From contig JAOPGA020000584.1 in assembly GCA_026419775.2 (NCBI GenBank), forward strand, positions 1 to 22,771: a DNA stretch of 22,771 nt. Direction: 5' to 3'. Position 1 is the first letter of the stretch. Every line of letters starts with the position of its first letter. Under the pieces are notes generated by a model, which was given only the letters and a program-made list of their open reading frames with translations, did not search any database and had not been told where the DNA came from. The position numbers and the translations under genes were made by a program. Below are positions 15,117 to 22,771 of the stretch, in pieces. The DNA comes from Acrasis kona (taxonomy: Eukaryota; Heterolobosea; Eutetramitea; Acrasida; Acrasidae).

Positions 15117-15150
15117 TTCGAGACCATACATTATCTTGTATGGTCTCGAA
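15117..15150. repeat. perfect 14-bp hairpin upstream of the LINE ORF
   Basis: TTCGAGACCATACA, loop TTATCT, TGTATGGTCTCGAA. All 14 pairs are perfect. It lies about 160 bp before the recognisable LINE endonuclease end. It could be part of a LINE 5' region, a small inverted duplication or a cruciform. Confidence 0.8.
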
Positions 15151-15273
15151 ACTTTACAAAACCGAATCAGGTGGGACCTTCACACCTGATCAATCCTTTC
15201 ACACCAGATCAAGTATACTCACACCTTCCTCCAACCAACACCAAACCCTCATGTCACGAGAAACAAGGATCCT

Positions 15274-17018
15274 ATGCAAAAACATCAACGGAAAACTCTC
15301 ACAAGAATCTCAACAACCAACTCAATCATATCAGATCACGAGACAATTTTCGTAGAATTTAAATGTGACGAGGACAGCATCGACCACCAGACAACCTTCT
15401 ACAAGTACAATAAGGAACAACTCCTACAAACCATCGAGAAAGCAAAAGAACTCCTCCCTCCAAACCATCTAACTTTCACAGAACAAATTAGAGCATATAG
15501 GAAAGCCGCAGAAGTCACACTGACATATAAAAGGAATAATGGCTCCTGAAGAAATTTGGCTTTCCGAAACAAGACGATCGACGAATGTTATACAAGAATG
15601 AAATACATTGAAACAGCTCTACCAAAAGCCGTATCCCCACAGCAAAACACCCTTAACATTAATATCATAAAGGAGGAGTCTAGGGCATGGGGCATTGAAG
15701 GAACAATACAAGATGAGAATGACGACAGCATCAAGCAAGCGGCCAAAAACTGCTTAAATCTACTAAAGAATTTCAAGAACAACGAACTCAAACGCCTGGC
15801 CTCAATCTACAAAGCACAATATGACCAGAAAATAAGAGAAAATACAAAAGCAGCATGGAACCTTTTCAAGGGTTCAAGAACAAAAGTGAATATTGTTAGA
15901 CTCAAAACCGAAGACGGAACACTATTAACAAAAAAAGAGGATGTACTCTCCTATACAAAAGAACGTTTCATTAAAAGACTACAACTTCCCATCTCTATAA
16001 AACAAATCCCAAGAAAGATAAAGAATAGAATAAAAAAGACCAGTAAAAAATGGACAAAAGAGGTTCTTGACAACTTCCAACAAGATATTAAAGCTAAAGA
16101 ACTTAAAAATTGTATCAAGATATGTAAGGGGTCGGCATCGACGGCCTACCAAATGAACTATGGGCGACCCTCCCAGAAGAATGTCTAGAACTCATGGCAA
16201 CCTCAATAAGCAGAATAATATAAGGAACAGAGACAATAGAATATGAACTAAAAACCGGTTTTATAGCGCTCATACCCAAAGTTACCGACAAAGAGAAGTT
16301 ACTCACATTAGAAAACTACCGCCCGATAAATGTACTACCAACAGCATACCGACTTTTAATGGTTGTAATAAATAACAGACTTAGCCAGGCAATGGAGTCC
16401 ACCAGAACGATATCCGAAGCACAAAGAGGTTTTAAGAAATCAGCAAGCTGTTTCAAACTCTCGGGATGCCTCAACAATATTATGATTGATTCCAAGAGAA
16501 ACAAAAAAACCCTATGTGTGACCTTAATAGATTTTGCTGACGCTTATAACTGCCTTATTCATGAGCGTCTATGGGAACTAATGAACTTATTAGGCTTCCC
16601 CGAAGAGGTGATTTTGATTTTCAGACATCTATACCAAAACCATACAGTACAAATAAGAACTGGATTTAGCCTAACCGATCCAATTAAAGTCGGTATTGGA
16701 AACCCACAAGGTGACCCCTCAGCCCCAAACATCTTCAACATCTACACAGAAGTACTAACCAGAATACTAGCCACCAGTAATCTGGGTTACAGCATATACG
16801 ACCTGACAATCACCTGTCTAAACTATGCAGACAACGTCACCCTCTTAAATGGATCAACAGAAGATAGGGAAGAAGCCATGAAATTAATTGAACTAATCGC
16901 TGATATCCTCGGCATGAGGATCAACAAAAACAAATCAAAATACGCAACCTGGACATATAAAAAAGAAAAAGAGAATGGAAGCAGCACACAAGAATGCGTA
17001 AACCTTATTTCTCTGTAG
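15274..17018 (+). pseudogene. LINE ORF: end of APE endonuclease plus reverse transcriptase, decayed
   Basis: The frame from 15274 carries SIISDHETIFVEFKC, the SDH motif that ends an AP-like endonuclease. After an in-frame TGA (about 15547) comes a Lys-rich linker (TKAAWNLFKGSRTKVNIVRL). The frame changes near 16130 to IDGLPNELWATLPEE, with an in-frame TAA at about 16219. RT motifs follow: TGFIALIPK, NYRPINVLPTAYRLL, AQRGFKKSAS, LIDFADAYNC, GNPQGDPSAPNIF, LNYADN and GMRINKNKSK. The catalytic YADD is YADN, so activity is unlikely. It stops at 17018, before thumb and RNase H; those parts of a similar LINE are seen at 22370-22771. APE with RT and RNase H points to the I/Tad-like group. Whether it is LINE-A or LINE-B is unknown. 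Confidence 0.8.
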
Positions 17019-17540
17019 TTGACCTTAAATCTCAGTCTGCAGTCTAAAAACACCTTGGTAAAGGGGAGCTGCAAGTATCATTTTTACCCACCCCCCCTCG
17101 AAAATTTTTAATTTTAATCTAACCCCCCTCCAAAAACAAAATCATGTTTACTTAAAGAAAAGATGATTCCTGCCGCTCCTCTTTTGACCTCCCTACTTTG
17201 AACCGAAATCATTGTATACCCCCCCCCCACTAGAAATATTGAAAAGATGATTCCTGCCGCTCCCCAAAATGGAATCTCGGATGTCGTAGAATTGTGGATA
17301 ATGAACATTGACACCTGAAAATTCACCTACCACCGTTTTCGACTATGGCGGTTTTAATGTGACACTTCGCTTCTCAAATCTTTGACATTTAAANCTTTTA
17401 ATCAATGTAAATTTAATGAAATTAAATTCATATTTCTTGCGACCAGACACTTGTGTTACTCTTTTAGTGGTCTCTATTCAATACCGCTCTCTAATAAACA
17501 AAATTCCCGCCAATAAACAGTTCTATGGTTTCGCAAACAA
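17019..17540. other. gene-free stretch with C-rich repeats
   Basis: No coding sequence is convincing. It holds the C-rich repeat cluster listed separately, then AT-rich DNA with one N (about 17394). The segment just before 17541 may contain the SAM-like gene's promoter. Confidence 0.4.
17060..17265. repeat. C-run / GGAGCGGCAGGAATCAT repeat cluster
   Basis: GAAAAGATGATTCCTGCCGC followed by TCC occurs twice as a direct repeat (about 17157-17180 and 17239-17262). A diverged inverted copy (GGAGCTGCAAGTATCATTTT) lies at about 17062. Between them are runs of 7-10 C. The left two can be read as ends of a 120-bp inverted-repeat unit. It may be a small MITE-like or satellite-like repeat with G-quadruplex potential on the minus strand. 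Confidence 0.65.
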
Positions 17541-17890
17541 ATGAACGCAACAGACATCAAGACATGGAGTTCCAAGCGTACAGCTGATGAGATTATACAC
17601 TTACTGTACAAAAATAATTCTGACTGTGAGGAAATAACTGATCTACGAAGCGCAATCATCGATGAAGCTATAGAAGCGGGTACTTTCAACTTATTTAAAG
17701 AAGAGGAGCTCCGTGATATTTTAAAAATAAAGAAGATCGGTCCATAAAGCTATTTAAAGCTTTTTATACAAGTGTTACAAAGGCACTTCAAGAAGATGCA
17801 CCATCAGCTGTACAACCGCCACTCCAGAATGCGGTAGCTCAGCCAGAACCTGTGGTATTACCTGATCCATCAGATCCTTCGGATTCTTAA
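17541..17890 (+). pseudogene. SAM-like helical protein with Pro-rich tail
   Basis: ATG 17541. MNATDIKTWSSKRTADEIIH, then SAIIDEAIEAGTFNLFKEEE and LRDIL resemble a diverged SAM domain (W near the start, then I-(D)-x-FL-L-x-EEL-x-DI). A one-base frame change in the A-rich stretch at about 17722 leads to DRSIKLFKAFYTSVTKALQE and a Pro-rich tail (PVVLPDPSDPSDS) that stops at 17888. The plan, a SAM-like domain then a Pro-rich acidic tail, parallels the SAM ORF at 9113-9545. Origin (element or host) unknown. Confidence 0.4.
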
Positions 17891-17917
17891 TTCTATACTA
17901 CAATTGAAACTACAAAT

Positions 17918-18254
17918 GTGAAAAATCAGAGGCAGCAGCTTAAAATGGTGTGTATAACCAAGTTCACAACAACAATTGATGAGAAACCAATAGAGAGAAT
18001 AGATTACAGAAGAAGAAACTTCAAGCAAGATTTTGAACTGTCTGCATCAGGGCCACTCGACAGTTACGATATTTTACGCCAGAGCAACCATGGCCTAATT
18101 GGTAAATTCAACGCTTATGACTCTATACGATGTCCAACCAAAGTCAAGTCAATGAATCCAAATTGGAAGCACAACCCACCACTTGATTTACAGACAGCAT
18201 CAAAATACAAGTTTCCCAAGAAGTTCAGTGGAATGTTCTGGTCAAATCAATGTA
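17918..18254 (+). pseudogene. unrecognised coding fragment, 3' truncated
   Basis: Frame containing MVCITKFTTTIDEKPIERID, RRRNFKQDFELSASGPLDSY, LIGKFNAYDSIRCPTKVKSM and FPKKFSGMFW. It reads as real protein (Trp, Pro, Gly spread; no low complexity). It follows the SAM-like ORF on the same strand and may be a further exon. At about 18245-18255 it runs into the minus-strand recombinase fragment, so both are cut at a junction there. No family recognised. Confidence 0.35.
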
Positions 18255-18520
18255 GGGTTTTGATCATCTTCGTTATGGTAATGTAAAACATGACAAATCA
18301 ATTCAGGTGACATTGATTCAGCTTTTTGTGGATCTACCTTCTTATGATCTTTAAGAACCTTTGACACAATCTTGGAGCCAGGCAAATCTTGTATCATTTT
18401 TCCAATTGTTTGCAAGAACAAATTGTTTAGTGCTGAATGATACCCAGATGTATTAACAATTTTACCTTCAGTCTGGAGCCAATTCAGGTATTGTGACACA
18501 GTCTGTGACGTATGCACAAC
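18246..18520 (-). pseudogene. tyrosine recombinase, core-binding-domain fragment (fossil)
   Basis: On the minus strand: TVSQYLNWLQTEGKIVNTSG, YHSALNNLFLQTIGKMIQDL and DPQKAESMSPELICHVLHY. This is the helical core-binding domain and the linker typical before the catalytic domain of tyrosine recombinases. The catalytic R-H-R-Y domain is absent. The fragment begins next to the 16-bp repeat that also flanks the recombinase fragment at 13962-14393, which places them as parts of one former locus separated by rearrangement. Fossil; no function expected. Confidence 0.65.
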
Positions 18521-18536
18521 TTCTTTGTCGATTTTA

Positions 18537-18578
18537 TTTGTGTAAGGTAACTCATCAATAACTATTGACGGGGGTTGT
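18537..18578 (+). repeat. LINE-A tail, 5' half, at the right inversion junction
   Basis: TTTGTGTAAGGTAACTCATC through GACGGGGGTTGT, then an abrupt change to LINE-A coding DNA at 18579. It is complementary in content to the poly(A) half at 14394-14443. Both junctions share the 4 bp ACAA/TTGT. Confidence 0.85.
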
Positions 18579-18868
18579 TATGCTAGTTTGCTAGGATATG
18601 TTAGTATGGACACTTTCAAGCGATTCAACAAGCACTTTAGAGTTCTCAAGCCTCTTTTTGTACTCCAAAAAATTTCTACAATACTCATGGAAACTTCCCG
18701 TTCCATTTGGACCGCTCGATGTGTTTACAAGGCAAATTGTGAACATCAGCAATCACTTTCTCGGTGATTTGTATATATAATTTTTTTGTGTAAGGTAACT
18801 CATCAATAACCATTGACAGGGGTTGTAAAACTACCAATAAACTATCAGGCTTATCCTTGTTTTCAAAA
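18579..18868 (+). mobile_element. LINE-A C-terminal coding end, 3' UTR and poly(A)
   Basis: Plus strand: YASLLGYVSMDTFKRFNKHF, VLKPLFVLQKISTILMETSR and SIWTARCVYKANCEHQQSL, then a TGA stop at about 18766. The standard LINE-A 3' UTR follows and ends in AAAAAAAAA at about 18868. This copy shows that the 104-bp tail unit is the 3' UTR of a LINE. The coding end is homologous to the LINE-B coding end (YASLLGYTSMDVVKRF; LRKISTILMETSYSIWHARC). Confidence 0.85.
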
Positions 18869-19347
18869 AAAAAGTATGCAGTGAATATTGTTGTTCATTA
18901 AAATGGTCAACATGTGTTTGCATTACTACATTTTCATAAAGTCTTAAGACTTGTTGTCAGAACTGGATATTTAAAATGTGTAGTTATTTTTATAATTTCT
19001 AATTGGGAAAAATGCTTTTTAATATAGAAACTTTAAAATAAATATTTATTAATTTAGATGAGACGTCAACTCAAAATTCTTCATAGCTCATTTCAGATTT
19101 TATTTAACCGCACTACCAAGGTGGACCCCCCTGTTAATAACATTATACCATCCCATTTCAACTGCAAACATTTAATTTTTATTCTTCACCTGTTTATCAA
19201 CAATAACAAGTGGACTATTTAAATTACATTTGTTGTTGTTGTTTAACCTACAATTTGATGAGGAGGAGGAAGATTAAGTTGTACAGTCAGTGTCTAATCA
19301 CTCTAAATGGCCTCAGCCTAAATAAACACATTTGTTGTTGTTGTCAA
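18869..19347. other. gene-free AT-rich stretch
   Basis: No convincing ORF. ACATTTGTTGTTGTTGT occurs twice (about 19226 and 19330), the second just past the stop of the minus-strand ORF at 19348. Confidence 0.4.
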
Positions 19348-19664
19348 TTACAAACTATTTTTTCCACCTTTGGCTTGTGAGTCTTGTGGTAATGGCATTG
19401 TTAGTATTTTTAAAACTTCTGTGATTTTATTGGCAAATTCTTCTCCGGTGCTTGTTGATTGCCCAGCAAGCCTCTTTTGTTGTAGATGGTAATGCTCAAA
19501 CGGTTTGGAGTGATAGGTACATGGTATTATGAAACATATGAATTATGTGATTAAATATATTACATTTTGAACAGACAATATTCTCATGTTTACACTTTAG
19601 ACACTTATAGCAGTTTTTATTGTCATTGATGGTGTTATATGGTATTAGTAACAGGGAGACACAC
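19348..19664 (-). pseudogene. small Cys-rich protein fragment, frame broken
   Basis: Two overlapping minus-strand frames. The upstream one (19664-19496) has NCYKCLKCKHENIVCSKCNI, four Cys pairs resembling a zinc ribbon or the CxxCN end of an HNH module, then FNHIIHMFHNT. The downstream one (about 19548-19348) has SKPFEHYHLQQKRLAGQSTS and FANKITEVLKILTMPLPQDS, ending AKGGKNSL. Both read as real protein, and a frameshift at about 19510-19530 probably joins them. The mRNA end has a CAACAACAAC stretch and AATAAA-like words. No family recognised. Confidence 0.4.
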
Positions 19665-20049
19665 TACCCCAACAATACAGACAGTATCACTCTTTTTAAC
19701 GTAGTATCATACAGATTAAGCCTCTTAGCGAAAGTGTTTGTTTCAAAATTTCTTTCTTTTTGGTTCTTTCAATTTTGTTTCAACTTCCATTAGAACTCAT
19801 TTTACAATTTTGTCTTGTTTCTTTTGGTGCCAACCTTTTCAAAATTTTCATGAAAACACTCAAAACCATTCTGACTATAAATACAATGTCGGCCAGCACA
19901 TGAACAATAAAAAAGAAAACAAATGATAACAGAAAGAGACACGCGGACTAGTACTCTAGGGAAGCAACGTGTGACCACAAGACTTATTATGGATGATGTT
20001 GAGAAAGACAGCCATCATAAACAAAGGAGGTTAGACAGCCAGCCCTCAA
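19665..20049. other. no gene seen
   Basis: AT-rich, with T-rich runs at 19735-19850. A short minus-strand frame near 19890-19760 (ADIVFIVRMVLSVFMKILKR) is hydrophobic, and I cannot support it as a gene. Confidence 0.3.
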
Positions 20050-20502
20050 ATGTTCATGTATAAAAGCAAGTTTATTCAATATGATGTCAAGAATAGATAA
20101 AACTCTGTGTACAGAATGATAGATGACGGAATTTAATGTAGATCTGTGTTTGACAAGTATGTTCGCCTTTATGACGATGTCAAACAGTATGCCATAAATG
20201 ACAATGAATGGAACAGTTTGTGTCAATTACTCAGAGGTCTTGGTATATTCAACACCGCAACTCTAGGTGTATCCAAGAAACTAAACAACATCGCAGATGG
20301 TATCGAGGTGTTTCAAACAATCAAGGCATTTTATGATGATCTAGACTTGATTAAAGGCAATAGACGCGATCCATTTTCAATCAAGCTAAAATACCTTCTT
20401 ACAATAAATGAAGAAGTATTAGATGCATTGTATAGTGGGAGAGAAAAGTTCTACAAATACTACAAAAAGGCTGCCAACTCCTCCCCTAGCAGAGTTTTTT
20501 GA
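20050..20502 (+). pseudogene. hAT-family transposase fragment
   Basis: The plus frame reads YDVKNR-stop-NSVYRMIDDG, matching the hAT signature DVxTRWNSxYxM with the Trp codon replaced by TAA (20098). Next come FDKYVRLYDDVKQYAINDNE, WNSLCQLLRGLGIFNTAT and TLGVSKKLNNIADGIEVFQT, equivalent to the hAT block EW-x-L-x6-L-x-F-x3-T-x2-S. REKFYKYYKKA at the end matches KL-x-KYY. A second in-frame TAA is near 20134. The N-terminal BED finger, catalytic residues and C-terminal dimerisation region are not visible. An old, truncated copy. Confidence 0.7.
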
Positions 20503-20554
20503 TACACCTAATCGCACTTGCCCGGATTTACTACAAAATTACACTAATCTACCC

Positions 20555-20672
20555 AAAATTTATTTACCCCAAAATACACCAATATCACCTCTCACCATAA
20601 TGGACTGAGAACACTACAAAGTAAGCCCACTTATCTACCACTAACTTTTCCACCCAAAATATACCGATATCA
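20555..20672 (+). repeat. CCCAAAATA-CC-ATATCACCT direct repeats
   Basis: CCCCAAAATACACCAATATC followed by ACCT (about 20568-20591) and CCCAAAATATACCGATATCA followed by CCT (about 20652-20674) are near copies about 84 bp apart, with a partial third copy (ACCCAAAATTTATTTACC, about 20550). Possibly degenerate tandem repeat or transposon subterminal motif. Confidence 0.45.
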
Positions 20673-20674
20673 CC

Positions 20675-21150
20675 TCCAGCTGTTTAACTACAAAAACATA
20701 ACAAAAGCACACAATTTTATCAAAAACCAGGCGTGAGTTTCAACAACCTTTATTCTCATACACCAAGTGTTATCTCGCATTTAAGATTATAAACTTAGAA
20801 TTTGAACAGAATTAAAACAATAGTGTTCCAGTCTTTATTAGGATGTTTGTGTGCTTCTTAATGACTCTCAAGATCTCCCTCAATTCCACTGTTGTCACAG
20901 ACATTGTTGTCTTAATTCTCATTTTCATTGCTATTCTAATTTAATGTAGAGACTTTAGAGAACCCAATCTTCCAAATTAGTCACCACACAAATTATCATC
21001 TTCAGATAAGCCATTATTGCTTTTGGAGACTTCCTCATATGCAACGCGCCGCTGCACTTTCTATTCATGTCCGACTCTGCCTTTCAATTTAAACATGAAG
21101 TCACGACACCATGCTTCTAACCTTATCATAACCAACCTACAGTCAAAAGT
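20675..21150. other. no gene seen
   Basis: AT-rich unique-looking DNA. No ORF above background, no recognised repeat. Confidence 0.35.
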
Positions 21151-21235
21151 GCTATCAGAATAGTTGGTTGAGACAGAAATGTATGAACTTAATTCCATCA
21201 TAGTGGCAAGTTCAAGTTCGAATCCTCCCTCGAAC
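21151..21235 (+). repeat. tRNA-like sequence with A and B boxes (SINE head or dead tRNA)
   Basis: TAGTTGGTTGAGAC (21161-21174) resembles the tRNA D-arm/A box. AGTTCGAATCC (21215-21225) matches the B box GGTTCGANTCC at 10 of 11 positions, with 42 bp between the two boxes. The T-stem around the TTCGAAT loop does not pair well (one strong pair of five), so it is not an intact tRNA. A tRNA-derived SINE or decayed tRNA is more likely. Confidence 0.4.
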
Positions 21236-21313
21236 ACATGCAGCTTCCCCTAAGAAATTGTTATTACGTTACGCATGAATGCACTTTCCTTCACCTGGTC
21301 CTTGCCAAACTTT

Positions 21314-21365
21314 GTTCATTGCTTGATTTACAACAAATATATTTATTGTAAATCAAGCAATGAAC
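21314..21365. repeat. perfect 20-bp hairpin
   Basis: GTTCATTGCTTGATTTACAA (21314-21333), loop CAAATATATTTA, then the exact reverse complement (21346-21365). It could be a small palindromic repeat, the core of a foldback element or the stem of an RNA. Nothing nearby links it to a gene. Confidence 0.85.
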
Positions 21366-22369
21366 GTTTGTCATTGGATGTTTTGTTGGTTGATTGAATA
21401 GAAAATCTTTTGACAAAGACACAGCCCGAAGGTAACACCAACAATGATTTGCTGTTAGTTGTACGCTTCGAGTACTTCATCGATACAGGTGCCGAATTGA
21501 TATCAAACATGCCCAACCACAAGAACGTACCAAAGCCTCAAACATTGCCAAAGTCCCAACTGCTAACTTAAAAGTTGTTCAATTTCCCTGACTTGGAGTC
21601 TTCAACCATTTACTGTCCACACGATCGGAGTTATATGAACAATTAAGGTAGTTTACACATTTTTGTACATAATTGACATGACATAGAACAACAATGTATT
21701 GAGGATAAATTTTGAGTAAAAGTCATATTCTACACTGTTATTAGATGAGCTATACGAACTTTTAAATTCACATTAAGAACATCCTCTCACAGTCTCCAGC
21801 ACCTTGAGCACACAAAGGACAAAAGAAAGCAAATCTGTGATAAAGATGCTTCTGATCAATCCGTACCATCTACATTACATGTGATTGATAGAATTATACA
21901 ATTTGTTTTTTTCGTTACATGGTAACATTGTTTCACCAATCAAAACATCAGCTCCTCTCAAACAACATACATTTACTTGCTGCAGTTGATGTAGAGAACA
22001 GAATGCAGGGGCATCTAAGGAGTTTCATATAAGAAGTGCATAGATAATACAAAAAAGCAAGGAGAGACTGGCGAAGAAGATGAGATGAGGAAGAGCAGCA
22101 GGAAGAAAAATAAAAAAACGATAGTTTTTCCTAAATGATGACCTGTTTTACTCTTGTTAAATCAATACCAATGCACCACCACCTTGTACAGTCCGTATTC
22201 GCCTTGAAATCATACATACCATAATGCACCCGAAAACGTCCCGATTACACACTAGATCGCCCCACATCGAAATCGCCCCAAACCTTTAATTTATGTCCTC
22301 TATATTTTCGTAGTGTTTTGGTATCGGTATGGTATTGGTACGTTTTCGTAAGCAAAAATTGCTGCTAGG
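21366..22369. other. no gene seen
   Basis: About 1 kb of AT-rich DNA without a convincing ORF. A purine-rich stretch lies at 22055-22115. No repeats shared with the rest of the window were noticed. Confidence 0.35.
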
Positions 22370-22771
22370 GTAGGGCGGCAGCCAGAAGGGCAATCCATGG
22401 TAATGATATAATTCCATGCGAATTAGTACATAGAGATAGAAGGGACGGTGGGCTCGGTATCAAAAGGGCAAAAGAAACTGCAGCAATAGGAAGATTAACA
22501 ACACTGTACAAATCAATCAACAACGATCTCTTCCTAACTAGAAGATTGACAATTGATGAAATGTACAGAGCGCCAACAACTCCCTCAGAGAAATCCCGTA
22601 ATAAAATTTGGGGTTCTCTTGCAACCTGCCACAAGTACGGATTATACCTATCGAGTGGAGTAGGAATATGTTGTAAATCATTCCCTGCAACCAAAATCAA
22701 CTCAACCGGATGGATCGGTGACCAACCACCCAAATGCGATGATTACACAATATGGATCGACGGTTCATTCG
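22370..22771 (+). mobile_element. LINE fragment: RT thumb region and start of RNase H, runs off the edge
   Basis: The plus frame open from 22369 reads NDIIPCELVHRDRRDGGLGI, KRAKETAAIGRLTTLYKSIN and MYRAPTTPSEKSRNKIW. R-GGLGI-x-A is typical of the LINE region after the RT. At the edge, CDDYTIWIDGSF is the first motif of an RNase H domain (W-x-DGS, first catalytic Asp). The next part of this kind of ORF is what LINE-A and LINE-B copies show (HDEYxIKASVD onward), so it is probably the same clade. The left end near 22369 is a 5' truncation or decay. Open to the edge. Confidence 0.7.

Noticed and set aside
17114-17326. Minus ORF with repeated GAAGIIFS
   Set aside because: The repeated peptide is only the translation of the 23-bp direct repeat in the C-rich cluster.
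13345-18868. A 5.5-kb transposon with about 290-bp terminal inverted repeats
   Set aside because: The repeats are two LINE-A 3' ends in opposite orientation: each contains a LINE coding end, stop, UTR and poly(A). One flank also shows an independent inversion.
21151-21235. Functional tRNA gene
   Set aside because: The T-stem has mostly mismatched pairs, and no clear acceptor stem or anticodon arm was found.
1-22771. CRISPR array, bacterial operons or phage
   Set aside because: No regularly spaced repeats. The gene content (LINEs, CACTA, hAT, introns, poly(A) signals) is eukaryotic.

Overview
This is eukaryotic, AT-rich repeat DNA, probably an intergenic transposon graveyard. Evidence for a eukaryote: several unrelated transposon classes, LINE copies with poly(A) tails and target-site duplications, AATAAA signals, and very short GT-AG introns (29-39 nt) with GTAAGT donors. 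Single N bases fit a collapsed repeat assembly. The mix (CACTA, hAT, tyrosine-recombinase retroelements, APE/RNase H LINEs, a TET/JBP-like dioxygenase beside a DNA transposase, tiny introns) suggests an early-diverging fungus or a protist. This is inference, and I cannot name the organism. No gene here is clearly a host housekeeping gene.

Layout. 1-1990: a decayed DIRS-like retroelement on the minus strand (gag-like ORF plus reverse transcriptase). 2041-3141: a protein with two HNH-like zinc modules, between two LINE tails. 3702-8981: a plus-strand block with a broken 2-oxoglutarate/Fe(II) dioxygenase, a possible second dioxygenase fragment, a C2H2 zinc-finger ORF and a CACTA (tnp2) transposase, the last interrupted by a 655-bp LINE. 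9025-9112: subterminal repeats that may mark the end of this block. 9113-10410: a SAM-domain ORF and an integrase core on the minus strand. 10411-12556: unrecognised small ORFs, two of them convergent with the same start context. 12600-14393: a second DIRS-like element, cut by LINE insertions.

14444-18578 is an inverted segment: both of its breakpoints lie inside copies of one LINE family and are reciprocal. It holds LINE fragments, a decayed LINE ORF (end of the APE endonuclease plus RT), C-rich repeats, a SAM-like gene and a tyrosine-recombinase fragment. 18579-22771 holds a LINE 3' end, a small Cys-rich ORF, a hAT transposase fragment, a tRNA-like sequence, a perfect 20-bp hairpin and, at the right edge, the RT thumb and RNase H start of another LINE.

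Two LINE subfamilies, called LINE-A and LINE-B here, have related C-terminal coding regions but unrelated 3' UTRs. Most of the repeats that look like terminal inverted repeats are the LINE-A 3' tail (about 104 bp). The most interesting items are the dioxygenase beside the CACTA transposase, the double-HNH protein, the tiny introns and the LINE-bounded inversion.
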